In this document: one piece after another, positions 46,564-56,981 of the stretch | Numbering within the stretch: the stretch's first letter is position 1 | Layout: every line of letters starts with the position of its first letter | Assembly: GCF_000948975.2 (NCBI RefSeq) | Contig: NZ_CP059735.1 | Location: 3,968,001-4,032,000, forward strand | DNA length: 64,000 nucleotides | Direction of reading: 5' to 3' | From: Thalassomonas actiniarum | GTDB lineage: Bacteria; Pseudomonadota; Gammaproteobacteria; Enterobacterales; Alteromonadaceae | Translations under genes and position numbers: made by a program | The notes under the pieces: model-generated | Told to the model about the DNA's origin: nothing | What the model saw: the letters and a program-made list of their open reading frames with translations, nothing else | Databases searched by the model: none

Positions 46564-47577
46564 ATGATCATAATATTAAAACCCCAGGCAACTGAAACAG
46601 ATGCCAATGAAATTCTTGATAAAATTGCCAGCCTGGGACTTAAGCCCCTCTACATGCCGGGCATAGAACGTACCGTTTTAGGCGCCCTCGGTGATGAACG
46701 TAAACTCAAGCAACTCCATTTAGACAGCTACCCTATGGTAGATGCCGTAAAACCGGTATTAAGCCCCTACAAGTTAGTCAGCCGGGAGTTGCAGGCCCAT
46801 GACTCTATTATCTCCATCGGCGGCGTCAAAGTCGGCGGCGGAAAATTCACCGTGATTGCAGGTCCCTGCTCGGTCGAAGGCCAGGACCAGCTCTTTGGTG
46901 TTGCCGAGATGATCAAAGACCAGGGAGTTCCGCTGCTTAGGGGCGGCGCCTTTAAACCCCGCACCAGCCCGTATAGTTTCCAGGGCCTGGGCCTTGAAGG
47001 GTTAAAATTATTAAAAGCCGCGCGCGAGCAGTACCAGTTGCCGGTTGTTTCCGAAATTATCGATCCCAGCGATGCCGAATTAATGCATGACTATATCGAC
47101 TGTTACCAGATCGGCGCCCGCAATATGCAAAACTTCCGCCTGCTTGAAGCCGTCGGTAAACAGGATAAAGCGGTATTATTAAAACGCGGCATGAGCGCCA
47201 CCTTAGAAGAATTATTATTGGCGGCAGAATATATTATCAATGCCGGCAACCCTAATGTGATCTTGTGTGAACGGGGCATTCGCACCTTTGAAACCGCCAC
47301 CCGCAATACCCTGGATTTAAATGCCGTGGCCTATTTAAAAGAAAAATCCCATTTACCGGTTTTTGTCGACCCTTCCCACGGTACAGGCGTCAAGTCCCTG
47401 ATCAACCCCCTCTCCCGTGCGGCCGTGGCAGTTGGCGCCGACGGTATTATCGTCGAAGCCCATCTTAATCCCAAAGAAGCGTTATCAGACGGCCACCAGG
47501 CATTAACCGCGGATGATTTCTCCCGCCTGATGGCTGATATTAAACCTTTTGTTGCTGCGGCAGGAAAACAGTTATGA
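46564..47577 (+). CDS. aroF: 3-deoxy-7-phosphoheptulonate synthase, type I-beta
   Basis: 337 residues. An N-terminal ferredoxin-like domain (about 1-70, MIIILKPQATETDANEIL, LYMPGIERTVLGALGD) is joined to a KDO8P-synthase-like TIM barrel with IAGPCSVEG, GGAFKPRTSPYSFQGLG and FVDPSHGTG. This is the Thermotoga-type DAHP synthase. It condenses PEP and erythrose-4-P into the shikimate pathway. In T. maritima the N-terminal domain mediates feedback inhibition by Tyr/Phe; that is known for the family, not shown here. It is the first structural gene of the trp operon and overlaps trpE by 4 nt. Confidence 0.93.
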   Translation: MIIILKPQATETDANEILDKIASLGLKPLYMPGIERTVLGALGDERKLKQLHLDSYPMVDAVKPVLSPYKLVSRELQAHDSIISIGGVKVGGGKFTVIAGPCSVEGQDQLFGVAEMIKDQGVPLLRGGAFKPRTSPYSFQGLGLEGLKLLKAAREQYQLPVVSEIIDPSDAELMHDYIDCYQIGARNMQNFRLLEAVGKQDKAVLLKRGMSATLEELLLAAEYIINAGNPNVILCERGIRTFETATRNTLDLNAVAYLKEKSHLPVFVDPSHGTGVKSLINPLSRAAVAVGADGIIVEAHLNPKEALSDGHQALTADDFSRLMADIKPFVAAAGKQL

Positions 47578-49220
47578 GCCATGGCCTAGCTTCGAGCATA
47601 AACAAACTTAATGCCAAGCCGGGGGCGGTGAATACCCTCTCGGGCTCGGCCCGCTATCAGGAAGATCCGCTGGCGGTTTATCAAAAGCTGTGCGGCGACC
47701 GGTTTAATAACCTGTTACTGGAGTCGGCGGAAATTGATAAAAAACATCAGCTGAAAAGTCTGTTGCTGACAGATGCCGCAGCAAAAATTGTTTGTCGCGG
47801 CAAAACCGTCAGCTTTACCGCCTTATCCGTCAACGGGCAAGCGGCGCTGGCGTTTGCCAAAGCACAATTAGCCCCCCATGCCGATATCAGCGGCGATAAC
47901 CAGAGCTTTAACGCCACTTTTGCCGAAAGTGCCACTGAGCTCGATGAAAATTCCCGGTTAAAAGCCGTTAACCCGTTTCAGGGTCTGCGGGTCTTTCAGG
48001 AAATGAGTAACAGCGACCATCACCCGCTGGCAGTATTTCTCGGCGGCGCTTTTGCCTTTGATATGATAGCCAGCAGCGAGCAGCTGCCGGATGTCGTTGA
48101 CGGCGAGAATACCTGCCCGGATTATGTTTATTACCTGGCAGAAACCCTGGTGGTGATCGACCACGAAAAACGCTCCAGTGAAATTATAGGCGCAGTATTT
48201 TCCGGCCCTGAACAGCAAAAATGTTATTTTGAGATCAGCCGCCGCTTATCCGATATCAAGCAAACACTTGAGCAGCCGGTCACTATGGACAAGACCCCGG
48301 GTAAAGCCAACAAAAGCGCTGATGCCCGGCCGGTGGAAGTGACCAGCGATCTGGACGATGCGGCTTTTTGCAAAATTGTCCGTTCACTGAAAGAACATAT
48401 TTTGGCAGGCGATATTTTCCAGGTGGTGCCCTCGCGTACCTTTAGTTTGCCCTGCAGCGACAGCCTTAACGCCTACCGGGCGCTGAGGCTCAGCAACCCC
48501 AGCCCCTATATGTTTTACCTTAACGACCCGGACTTTTGCATCTTTGGCGCTTCCCCCGAGTCGGCGATCAAATACCAGCAGCATAACCGCCAGGTAGAAA
48601 TTTATCCCATCGCCGGCACCCGGCCCCGCGGTTTTACCCCGGACGGAAAATTATCCCTGGATCTCGATTATCGCATCGAGCTGGAATTGCGCCAGGATAA
48701 AAAAGAGCTGGCAGAGCATATTATGCTGGTAGACCTTGCCCGTAACGATATCGCCCGGGTCAGCGAACCCGGCAGCCGCCATATTGCCGATTTACTAAAA
48801 GTGGACCGTTACTCCCATGTCATGCATTTAGTCTCAAGGGTATGCGGCACCTTGTCCAGTGATCTTGATGCCTTACATGCCTACCAGGCCTGTATGAACA
48901 TGGGCACCCTCTCCGGCGCGCCGAAAGTACGCGCCACCAGCCTGATCCGCCAGTATGAAGGCAAACGCCGCGGCAGTTACGGCGGCGCCGTCGGCTATAT
49001 TACCGGTGAAGGGGAAATGGATACCTGTATCGTGATCCGCTCTGCTTTTGTCAGAAACGGCACCGCTTATATACAGGCAGGCGCCGGGGTGGTCTATGAT
49101 TCAGATCCCCAGGCAGAAGCCAATGAAACCCGGCAAAAAGCCCAGGCGGTGATCAGCGCAATTAAAATTGCGGCAGCACAAGCCGCCGTAAGCACAAACG
49201 ACCAGGAGGCCAAGGTATGA
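47574..49220 (+). CDS. trpE: Anthranilate synthase component I
   Basis: 548 residues. The Trp feedback-binding motif appears near the N-terminus as LLLESAEI. The chorismate-binding domain has QVVPSRTF, SNPSPYMFYL, IAGTRPRG and LVDLARNDIARV. It makes anthranilate from chorismate with ammonia from TrpG. ATGA overlaps with aroF at its start and with trpG at its end. Confidence 0.98.
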   Translation: MSHGLASSINKLNAKPGAVNTLSGSARYQEDPLAVYQKLCGDRFNNLLLESAEIDKKHQLKSLLLTDAAAKIVCRGKTVSFTALSVNGQAALAFAKAQLAPHADISGDNQSFNATFAESATELDENSRLKAVNPFQGLRVFQEMSNSDHHPLAVFLGGAFAFDMIASSEQLPDVVDGENTCPDYVYYLAETLVVIDHEKRSSEIIGAVFSGPEQQKCYFEISRRLSDIKQTLEQPVTMDKTPGKANKSADARPVEVTSDLDDAAFCKIVRSLKEHILAGDIFQVVPSRTFSLPCSDSLNAYRALRLSNPSPYMFYLNDPDFCIFGASPESAIKYQQHNRQVEIYPIAGTRPRGFTPDGKLSLDLDYRIELELRQDKKELAEHIMLVDLARNDIARVSEPGSRHIADLLKVDRYSHVMHLVSRVCGTLSSDLDALHAYQACMNMGTLSGAPKVRATSLIRQYEGKRRGSYGGAVGYITGEGEMDTCIVIRSAFVRNGTAYIQAGAGVVYDSDPQAEANETRQKAQAVISAIKIAAAQAAVSTNDQEAKV

Positions 49221-49921
49221 CATCGCTTTCCCAGACAACACTTTCCCAGAAAACTGAGGCTCAGTCCCTGTCCGGCATAAAAGTGTTTATGCTCGATAAC
49301 CTCGACTCCTTCACCTATAACCTGGTGGATGAATTCAGGGTCTTAGGTTTGGAGCCGGTGATTTACCGCAATACCTTAAGCGCCGATTTTATTATTAAGC
49401 AAATGCAGACCTGCGAGCAGCAAGTACTGCTAGTGTTATCTCCCGGCCCCGGTGAACCAGGTAACGCCGGTTGCCTGATGGAGCTGATCGCCAAAACCGC
49501 CGGGCAGTTCCCGATCTTGGGGATCTGCCTCGGACACCAGGCGCTGGTACAACATTATGGCGGCACCGTCGGCAGGGCCCCGGAGATAGTCCACGGCAAA
49601 TCTTCGCCTGTATTCCACAGCGGCAGCGGCGCCTTTGAAAATATCAGCAATCCCCTGCCCGTTGCCCGTTACCATTCGCTGGTAGCGACATCCGTGCCCG
49701 AGCAGCTGGAAGTGATCGCCCATTTCACGGCAACAACAGCCTCAGATCAGCAAATAAATCTGCCGATGGCGATACAACACAGCCAGGATAATGCTTTAGG
49801 ATTTCAGTTCCATCCCGAGTCTATCCTGACCACCTACGGCAGTCATTTACTGGCGCAAAGCATTCGTTATTTAATCGGGCAACACCAAGAAAAGCCCCAA
49901 CAAGGAGCAGCACATGGCTAA
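49217..49921 (+). CDS. trpG: Anthranilate synthase component II (glutamine amidotransferase)
   Basis: 234 residues. A class I GATase with oxyanion/nucleophile GICLGHQ (catalytic Cys), FMLDNLDSFTYNLVDEF at the N-terminus and FQFHPESILT with the His-Glu pair. It supplies ammonia to TrpE. It is separate from trpD here, unlike the fused E. coli gene. The stop overlaps the trpD start by 8 nt (ATGGCTAA). Confidence 0.98.
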   Translation: MTSLSQTTLSQKTEAQSLSGIKVFMLDNLDSFTYNLVDEFRVLGLEPVIYRNTLSADFIIKQMQTCEQQVLLVLSPGPGEPGNAGCLMELIAKTAGQFPILGICLGHQALVQHYGGTVGRAPEIVHGKSSPVFHSGSGAFENISNPLPVARYHSLVATSVPEQLEVIAHFTATTASDQQINLPMAIQHSQDNALGFQFHPESILTTYGSHLLAQSIRYLIGQHQEKPQQGAAHG

Positions 49922-50999
49922 TATTCTTGAACAACTGGTTAACGGTGAATCTCTTAGCCAGGCACAGGCTGAGCAATTTTTCCAGCAGGTGATCAGCGGA
50001 GAAACAGCGCCAGAATTGCTGGCCTCGGTACTAACCGCATTAAAAATCAAAGGGGAAACACCTCAAGAGATCGCCGGTGCCGCCGTTGCCATACGCGGCT
50101 CAGCGACTCCTTTTCCCAAGCAGAATTTTACCCTGGCCGATTGTGTCGGTACCGGCGGCGATGGTGCAGATACCATCAATATTTCTACCACGGCAGCGAT
50201 ACTGGCTGCCGCCTGTGGCCTTAAAATGGCCAAGCACGGCAACCGCAGCGTTTCTTCCATGTCCGGCTCGGCAGATTTACTCGAAGCCCTGGGCGTGAAT
50301 TTAATGAAAAGCCCGCAAACCGCCGCCTTATGCCTGCAGCAGGCCAATATCTGCTTTTTATATGCCCCGGCCTACCACCCGGGCTTTAAACATGCCGCCC
50401 CGGTGAGAAAAAACATGGGGGTGAGAACCCTGTTTAATATCCTCGGCCCGCTGGTAAACCCGGCCCACCCGGACATTATGGTATTGGGTGTCTATACCCC
50501 GGATTTACTGGAGACCATGGCAAAAAGCTTGGTACTGACCGGGATAAAACAGGCCTGGGTCGTTCATGGCAGCGGCCTGGATGAAATTGCTATCCACGGC
50601 AGCTCGCAAATCATCGAAATCAACGACGGCCAGCTCACACAAAAAACCGTCAGCCCGGCAGATTTCGGCCTGAACACTTATGCCCTTAGCGACATCAAAG
50701 GCGGTACCCCGCAAGAAAACGCCGATATCGTCAAGGCTATTTTATCCGGCCAGGGTGAACCCGCCCATAATACCGCGGTGATCATCAATTGTGCGGCATT
50801 GCTTTATTTACACCGTGAGCAGTTAAACGGCCGCTGTGATGATTTAGCCTCCGCTGCCAGCTTCGCCAGCGAAGTATTGGCTTCCGGCAAGGCGCTAACC
50901 ACCCTGGAAAAACTGGTGGAAGTTTCTAATGAGCCCTCAGCCAACCAAGAGCCTTCCGCAGATAAAAAGCCAAGTACGCAAGAGGTAACCAATGGCTAA
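49914..50999 (+). CDS. trpD: Anthranilate phosphoribosyltransferase
   Basis: 361 residues. CVGTGGDGADTINIST, KHGNRSVSS and FLYAPAYHPGFK are the PRPP/anthranilate sites. It ends with a short acidic/polar tail and overlaps trpC by 8 nt, using the same ATGGCTAA junction as trpG-trpD. Confidence 0.98.
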   Translation: MANILEQLVNGESLSQAQAEQFFQQVISGETAPELLASVLTALKIKGETPQEIAGAAVAIRGSATPFPKQNFTLADCVGTGGDGADTINISTTAAILAAACGLKMAKHGNRSVSSMSGSADLLEALGVNLMKSPQTAALCLQQANICFLYAPAYHPGFKHAAPVRKNMGVRTLFNILGPLVNPAHPDIMVLGVYTPDLLETMAKSLVLTGIKQAWVVHGSGLDEIAIHGSSQIIEINDGQLTQKTVSPADFGLNTYALSDIKGGTPQENADIVKAILSGQGEPAHNTAVIINCAALLYLHREQLNGRCDDLASAASFASEVLASGKALTTLEKLVEVSNEPSANQEPSADKKPSTQEVTNG

Positions 51000-52380
51000 T
51001 GTTCTTGAAAAAATTGTTCTTGATAAACGCGAAGCGGTCGAGGAACTTAAAAAAGCCAAACCGCTTAGCAATTTTATTGATGACTTAGTACCGAGTAAAA
51101 AAGATCTCTACGGCGCGTTAAAACGCAGTAACAGCAAACCTGAGGCGGGCTTCATTTTAGAATGCAAAAAAGCTTCCCCTTCAAAAGGTCTGATACGCCC
51201 GGATTTTGATGTTAAAAGCATTTGCAGGCAATATGATAAGTACGCCGCCGGTATTTCGGTACTTACCGATGAAAAATACTTCCAGGGCAGTTATGACTAT
51301 TTAAAAATTGTCACCGATACCGTGACTTGTCCTGTGCTCAATAAAGACTTTTTTATCGACCCCTACCAGGTCTATCTGGCCCGCTATTACGGCGCTGATG
51401 CTATTTTGTTGATGCTGAGCGTACTCGATGACGAAAAATACCTGGAGTTGGCCGCCATCGCCGAGCAATATAATTTAGCGATACTCACGGAGATTTCCAA
51501 CGAACAAGAGCGCGACAGGGCTATCGCCCTGGGGGCAAAACTCATCGGCATCAATAACCGAAACTTAAGGGATTTATCGACAGATATTGGCCGTACCTTT
51601 GATTTAGCGCCGAGCATACCCGATGATCGCATCATTATTTCCGAGTCCGGCATCTATACCAATGCCCAGATCAGGGAATTGGCCCCGGCGGTAGACGGTT
51701 TCCTGGTAGGCAGCTCTATCATGGCAGAAGAGGACATTGACCTTGCCTGCCGTAAGCTCGTTTTTGGCAATAACAAGGTCTGCGGCTTAACGGCCCCGGA
51801 ATATGCCCAGGCTGCCGCCGATGCCGGTGCCCGTTTTGGCGGCTTGATCTTTGCCGGGAAATCCCCCCGCTGCATCGATACGGCACAGGCACAAGCCATT
51901 ATCGAACAAGTGCCACAACTCGATTATGTCGGGGTCTTTGTAAATCACGACATCTTTGAGGTCGCCGAACTGGCCGGTTCACTCAACTTAAGGGCAGTGC
52001 AGCTACACGGCGGTGAAAGCCCGGATTATATCCGGGCCCTGAAAGATAAACTGCCCGCACAGTGCCAGCTATGGCAGGCATCTGCCGTAGTCGATGAAGT
52101 GCCCCAGCTGAGCGAGCAGGCAGATCACTTTGTGCTCGACGGCAAAAATGCCGGCAGCGGCCAGGCCTTTAACTGGCAAACCTTAACAGCAAGCGAACAG
52201 GATCTGTCAAAAGCCCTGCTCGCCGGTGGCCTTAACAGCGACAATATCGAACAGGCGCTTAAACAGCTCTGCAACCAGGACTTATTTGGCCTGGACCTAA
52301 ACTCAGGTGTGGAAAGCAGCCCAGGTGTAAAAGACAGCGCAAAACTTCAGCAAGTTTTTGCCCGGATCCGGAATTACTAA
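50992..52380 (+). CDS. trpC: Bifunctional indole-3-glycerol-phosphate synthase / phosphoribosylanthranilate isomerase
   Basis: 462 residues: IGPS domain first ([26 protein letters not shown]) and PRAI domain second ([26 protein letters not shown]). The fusion is typical of gammaproteobacteria. The start region repeats the trpD start MAN-LE. Confidence 0.97.
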   Translation: MANVLEKIVLDKREAVEELKKAKPLSNFIDDLVPSKKDLYGALKRSNSKPEAGFILECKKASPSKGLIRPDFDVKSICRQYDKYAAGISVLTDEKYFQGSYDYLKIVTDTVTCPVLNKDFFIDPYQVYLARYYGADAILLMLSVLDDEKYLELAAIAEQYNLAILTEISNEQERDRAIALGAKLIGINNRNLRDLSTDIGRTFDLAPSIPDDRIIISESGIYTNAQIRELAPAVDGFLVGSSIMAEEDIDLACRKLVFGNNKVCGLTAPEYAQAAADAGARFGGLIFAGKSPRCIDTAQAQAIIEQVPQLDYVGVFVNHDIFEVAELAGSLNLRAVQLHGGESPDYIRALKDKLPAQCQLWQASAVVDEVPQLSEQADHFVLDGKNAGSGQAFNWQTLTASEQDLSKALLAGGLNSDNIEQALKQLCNQDLFGLDLNSGVESSPGVKDSAKLQQVFARIRNY

Positions 52381-52381
52381 C

Positions 52382-53683
52382 ATGACTTCTCAAGATATGA
52401 ACAAAGATACCAGCAGCGCCGATAAGGCCCAAAATGAAAGTGCCGTAAAAAGATCCCTGCCCGCCTATTTCGGCGAGTTCGGCGGCATGTATGTCGGTGA
52501 ATTACTCGTGCCTGCCCTGGAGCAGCTGGAGCAGGCTTTTATCGACTCCCAGCAGGACCAGGCCTTCCAGGCAGAGTTTAATAAATTACTCACCAGCTAT
52601 GCCGGGCGGCCAACGCCGTTAACCCTGTGCCGCAACCTGGTGAAAAATCCGCTGGCTAAGATTTACCTTAAACGGGAAGATCTGCTGCACGGCGGCGCCC
52701 ATAAAACCAACCAGGTATTGGGCCAGGCACTGTTGGCCAAGCGCATGGGCAAAACGGAAATTATCGCTGAAACCGGCGCCGGACAACATGGTGTAGCCAC
52801 CGCCATTGCCTGCTCCCTGTTAGGGTTAAAATGCCGGGTCTATATGGGCGCGGTTGATTGCGAGCGCCAGCAACCGAATGTGTTTCGCATGCGTTTGATG
52901 GGGGCAGAAGTGATCCCGGTAACCGCAGGCAGCGGCACGTTAAAAGATGCCGTCAACGAAGCCCTGCGCGACTGGTCGGCAAGTTATGACAAGGCCCATT
53001 ATTTACTCGGTACCGCCGCAGGGCCCCACCCCTTCCCGACCCTGGTACGTGATTTCCAGAAAATGATCGGTGAAGAAGCCAAGCAGCAATTGCTGGCAGA
53101 AGAAGGCCGGTTGCCGGATTACGTTATCGCCTGTGTCGGCGGCGGCTCTAACGCCATCGGCATGTTCCATGACTTTATCAAAGAGGACGGGGTGAAACTT
53201 GTCGGTGTTGAAGCCGGCGGTAAAGGCATAGACACAGATCAGCACGGCGCCACCTTAAGCGCAGGTACCAAAGGCATGTTACACGGTAACTACACCTATA
53301 TCATGCAGGACAAACACGGCCAGATTGAAGAGTCATACTCGGTTTCAGCCGGGTTGGACTATCCTGCCGTCGGGCCGCAACATGCCCAGTTAAAAGACAG
53401 CGGCCGCGCCGACTATGTACCGATTAATGATGATGAAGCCTTGGCCGCTTTTCAGGCGCTGGCGAAAAACGAAGGTATTATCCCGGCGCTGGAGTCTTCC
53501 CATGCTTTGGCACAGGCGCTGAAAATGGCGGATAAAGTCAGTGAAGAAACCATTTTCCTGGTGAACCTGTCCGGTCGCGGCGATAAAGATCTGGCACATG
53601 TCCACACTATCCTTTCAGAGCAAGAGCCCTCAGCCGGGGCAGCGCCTTCAACAACCAAAGAACAAGACGGGGAGCAAGCATAA
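52382..53683 (+). CDS. trpB: Tryptophan synthase beta chain
   Basis: 433 residues from the ATG at 52382. An in-frame TTG at 52358 lies inside trpC and is less likely. PLP lysine is in [19 protein letters not shown] and [10 protein letters not shown] are the substrate and phosphate loops. TAATG junction with trpA (stop and start share an A). Confidence 0.98.
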   Translation: MTSQDMNKDTSSADKAQNESAVKRSLPAYFGEFGGMYVGELLVPALEQLEQAFIDSQQDQAFQAEFNKLLTSYAGRPTPLTLCRNLVKNPLAKIYLKREDLLHGGAHKTNQVLGQALLAKRMGKTEIIAETGAGQHGVATAIACSLLGLKCRVYMGAVDCERQQPNVFRMRLMGAEVIPVTAGSGTLKDAVNEALRDWSASYDKAHYLLGTAAGPHPFPTLVRDFQKMIGEEAKQQLLAEEGRLPDYVIACVGGGSNAIGMFHDFIKEDGVKLVGVEAGGKGIDTDQHGATLSAGTKGMLHGNYTYIMQDKHGQIEESYSVSAGLDYPAVGPQHAQLKDSGRADYVPINDDEALAAFQALAKNEGIIPALESSHALAQALKMADKVSEETIFLVNLSGRGDKDLAHVHTILSEQEPSAGAAPSTTKEQDGEQA

Positions 53684-54498
53684 TGACTCAGCCAGGTTTA
53701 CGTTACCAACAGGCCTTTGCCCGGTTAAAAGCAGACAACCAGGGAGCTTTTATTCCTTTTGTCACCATAGGAGATCCCAACGCCGAGCAGTCGCTGGCCA
53801 TAATCAAAACCCTGATAGATGCAGGCGCCGACGCGTTAGAGCTGGGCATCCCCTTTTCAGATCCCAGCGCCGATGGCGAAACCATACAAAAAGCGGGGAT
53901 CCGTGCCCTGGATTCGGGCATGAATACCGATCTCTGTATCGATATCCTGCGCCAGGTACGCCAATACGCCCCGGATATGCCAATCGGTTTGCTGCTTTAC
54001 GGCAACCTGGTATTTGCCCGTGGCCTGAATAACTTTTATCGCGACATGGCAGAGGCCGGGGTTGATTCGGTATTAATTGCCGACTTGCCCATCAGGGAAA
54101 GCGAGCCCTTTAGAAAAGCGGCATTAACCCACGGCGTAGCCCCTATTTTTATCGCCCCCCCTAATGCCAGTGAAGAAACTTTACAGCAGGTAGCTTGCTT
54201 TAGTGAAGGTTATACCTATGTATTAAGTCGCGCCGGCGTGACAGGCACAGAAACCCAGGCGGAAATACCGGGTGATCACTTGATCACGGCGCTGGCTCAG
54301 TATAATGCCCCGCCTGCGGTCATAGGTTTTGGTATCTCCCAACCGGAGCAGGTGAAAGCGGCGCTTGATAGCGGTGCAACCGGAGCGATCAGCGGCTCGG
54401 CCGTGGTGAAAATTATCGAGCAACATCTTGAGCAACCAGAGGTTATGCTTGAAGCGTTAACTGATTTTGTTAAAGCAATGAAAGCGGCAACGCTTTAA
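53683..54498 (+). CDS. trpA: Tryptophan synthase alpha chain
   Basis: 271 residues. Catalytic glutamate in [14 protein letters not shown], and the phosphate loop and [11 protein letters not shown] are intact. It cleaves indole-glycerol phosphate and passes indole to TrpB. Last gene of the operon. Confidence 0.98.
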   Translation: MTQPGLRYQQAFARLKADNQGAFIPFVTIGDPNAEQSLAIIKTLIDAGADALELGIPFSDPSADGETIQKAGIRALDSGMNTDLCIDILRQVRQYAPDMPIGLLLYGNLVFARGLNNFYRDMAEAGVDSVLIADLPIRESEPFRKAALTHGVAPIFIAPPNASEETLQQVACFSEGYTYVLSRAGVTGTETQAEIPGDHLITALAQYNAPPAVIGFGISQPEQVKAALDSGATGAISGSAVVKIIEQHLEQPEVMLEALTDFVKAMKAATL

Positions 54499-54551
54499 TA
54501 ACATAGTGCCGGCACTTCGAAGAAAATAAAGGAGCGCAGGTAAATATATTT

Positions 54552-54580
54552 AAGGCCGGGTAAGCAAATTACCCGGCCTT
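54552..54580 (+). terminator. Terminator of the trp operon
   Basis: AAGGCCGGGTAA-GCAAA-TTACCCGGCCTT, a perfect 12-bp stem about 50 nt after trpA. The following tract is only moderately T-rich (ATTTATT). Confidence 0.85.
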
Positions 54581-54614
54581 ATTTATTCAAGAAACTTTTT
54601 GATTTTTAATCGCT

Positions 54615-55210
54615 TTAAGGCTTTTGTCTGCCACGGCCCAAACCTAAGCCCGCTAAGCCTAACAGAAACAAACTCATCATTTCCGGCTCGGGTACTCAAG
54701 CCAAGCTTTTCAGCGTAGCTGAGACTAAGTGAAAATCACCTAGTAAAGCCTCAAGATCAAAATTCAGCATACCATGTACTGTGGTTGGGCCCACCAGAGA
54801 TTTTGGAAAAAAGTTTCAAAGATGAAGATACCGGTAAAACTTTCTGCTTGATAACAATGCTCCATACGATAACCATCGGCACAATTCGAGTCAATGAAAC
54901 CGGCCTGTATCAACCATTCAGAGCCGGGTTGAAAATGCATATGCTGCTCCACCATATAAACATCCATATACTGACAGCTGCTGGTGCCCGAACTGACATT
55001 TCCGATATTCACGCCGGCCGTTTCAAGAATATTTTGCTGGACATATTTACTCAGCTCCCAACCATCAAAGCTTCTTGACGTAGTGCATAAGGTATTTTGG
55101 GAATAACGCTCATGTGTACGGCTTTCATCCCTCGATCTTATTATTCACTAAATTAAGTCTCATCGATAAAAGAAAAGGTGACATATAGACTGTAAAGAAA
55201 GCTGACAGCT
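54615..55210 (-). pseudogene. Decayed PEP-CTERM protein gene, paralogue of the next gene
   Basis: Conceptual minus-strand translation shows ETAGVNIGNVSSGTSS, then GMLNFDLEALLGDFHL and SATLKSLA, a stop codon, and VPEPEMMSLFLLGLAGLGLG. The intact neighbour has ETAGISIGNILSGTAS, NGMLNFDINAVSGDFHL and SVPEP, so this is a diverged duplicate. Several frame changes, an in-frame stop directly before the PEP motif and a decayed 5' end (YVTFSFIDET with stops) show it is not functional. Confidence 0.85.
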
Positions 55211-55358
55211 AAGCAATTGAATTAATAAAAAAAGCTGAAATGTATCCATATATAAACCCTGCTCTTCGTCTTCCATGAAGCCACAGGATAGATATCTCCA
55301 TATATAAAGAAGGCACTGATTTCCAACCAATGCCTTTCTCTAATACTTTATTTCCATC

Positions 55359-56147
55359 TTAACATTTGTTACGGCGACGTAACCCAACTCCGAATAAACC
55401 CAAAGCCAATAAAGCTGTAGTCGCCGGCTCTGGAACTGAGGCTGGTGAAACAAAAGTTTCCAAGGTGGCTGCTGCCAGATGAAAATCACCGGAGACGGCG
55501 TTAATATCAAAGTTCAGCATACCGTTAATCAGGCTGGAATCTATCATTCTTTTTGGAATAACAGATTCAAAAGTGAAATAGCCGGTATAACCTTCAAGTT
55601 GAACACTGTGCTCCAATGAGTATTCTTGACAAGTCGGCGCACAGGTCGGCATCGGCTCCCACTCATGACCGTATTCGTCATGCTCATGGGCATATACGGT
55701 ATGTTCGTCCATATAACTGGCACTGGCAGTACCGCTGAGAATATTGCCGATACTGATGCCTGCGGTTTCGATAATATCCTGAAATGGAAAGTGCATGACC
55801 TCACTGCCGTCATAGAACCATGACGCAACAAAGCCGCTTTCACGGACATAGGGCCTCTCTCCCCAGCTATTATCTGCTTCACCTAAATCCCCGGGATGGT
55901 GATCGTCAAACAGATAGGTATCATCAACAAAAGAAAAAGAGATCTTGGCATAATCATAATCAAGGCCGTTTAAATCGAATTGTCCGGAAATATCCACCTC
56001 AGATGCCGTGTTGGCACTTAACGAAGCAGCTCCGGAGGAGGAAAGATATGAATTGTCTGCAAGATTATCTTGTATCAGGCTTGCCTGGGCAGTACCGGTA
56101 AAGCCGGCAAGTGATACCAATAAACCCATTATTATATTTTTGTTCAT
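55359..56147 (-). CDS. PEP-CTERM sorting domain protein
   Basis: 262 residues with AAGGA upstream of the ATG and a signal peptide (IIMGLLVSLAGFTGTAQA). A His/Asp/Glu-rich middle stretch (YAHEHDEYGHEWEP) and four cysteines suggest possible metal binding. The C-terminus SVPEPATTALLALGLFGVGL followed by RRRNK is a PEP-CTERM signal for exosortase. The adjacent upstream pseudogene is a paralogue. Confidence 0.85.
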   Translation of the reverse strand: MNKNIIMGLLVSLAGFTGTAQASLIQDNLADNSYLSSSGAASLSANTASEVDISGQFDLNGLDYDYAKISFSFVDDTYLFDDHHPGDLGEADNSWGERPYVRESGFVASWFYDGSEVMHFPFQDIIETAGISIGNILSGTASASYMDEHTVYAHEHDEYGHEWEPMPTCAPTCQEYSLEHSVQLEGYTGYFTFESVIPKRMIDSSLINGMLNFDINAVSGDFHLAAATLETFVSPASVPEPATTALLALGLFGVGLRRRNKC

Positions 56148-56921
56148 TTCCAGTCCTTTTCATAAAAGGGTATTTTCGTTCAAGGGAAATACCAGGATGA
56201 TTTTAAGTAATTGTTATTATTATTTTTCACTACCAGGTTTTATTTAATCTCTGAAGCCAAGAAATTCGATTGATATTCCACAAGCAAGGTACTTTTTGCT
56301 CGTTAAATGAATAATTCAATATTTTTATTTGCTTTTCTTGGGCAGACGTACTAAGGCAAGCAACATGCCAATAACAAAAGCGTTTAAAATACAAACAGAT
56401 AGAACAAATAAGAAGTGAATAGGTACGAAAGTGTAAAAAAAACCAACACTTTAGTGAACGAAGTGTACATATATCGTTAACGGGTGCCCTGTATTAGTTC
56501 TCACCACTAAACAATACAATTAATACAGCCTGCTAAAACCAATGGAAGAGTGACAAGTAATATATGAATATTTATTTACCCTCCTTTTTTCGAGAAAAGT
56601 GGATGTTTTTAATATCTTTATTTAATCTTTAACCCCTTTATTAACGGCATGCGGCGGTTCATGGTCAACGTCATAAAATCTGGCTGTTTCACGGCAAGTA
56701 ATTATCAGCGGCAGCCTCTTTTGCAAAAACCTGTTTTATTCCCCTGGACTTTGCTGCAGAGCTAAACGGCACGATAACCGCTGTTTTTCTTATCAACAAG
56801 GAAACCCCCTGGTTTTTTATCCCAGTAAAAGCAGTAACGTTTCGTAAACAAAAAGGTGTTTAAAATAACGAAAGATACTCGTAAAATAGCGCTGATTTTT
56901 CATATAAGGCGACAGATAAAA
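56148..56921. other. Long intergenic region
   Basis: No supported ORF on either strand over about 770 bp. The stretch is A/T-rich with no clear terminator. The promoter of the AdoMet decarboxylase gene must lie near the end. Confidence 0.5.
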
Positions 56922-56950
56922 CCAGCATAACTTAATGTTGGTTATGCTGG
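56922..56950 (+). promoter_or_regulatory. Perfect stem-loop in the 5' region of the AdoMet decarboxylase gene
   Basis: CCAGCATAAC-TTAATGTTG-GTTATGCTGG, 10-bp arms, 9-nt loop, ending 20 nt before the GAGG ribosome site. There is no U-tract and no upstream gene to terminate, so a leader regulatory structure or operator is more likely. Confidence 0.55.
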
Positions 56951-56981
56951 CCTGACAACCCCTATATTTTGAGGAAAAAAC

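Noticed and set aside
53598-54032. 144-codon ORF across the trpB-trpA junction
   Set aside because: Out-of-frame shadow of two well-supported trp genes.
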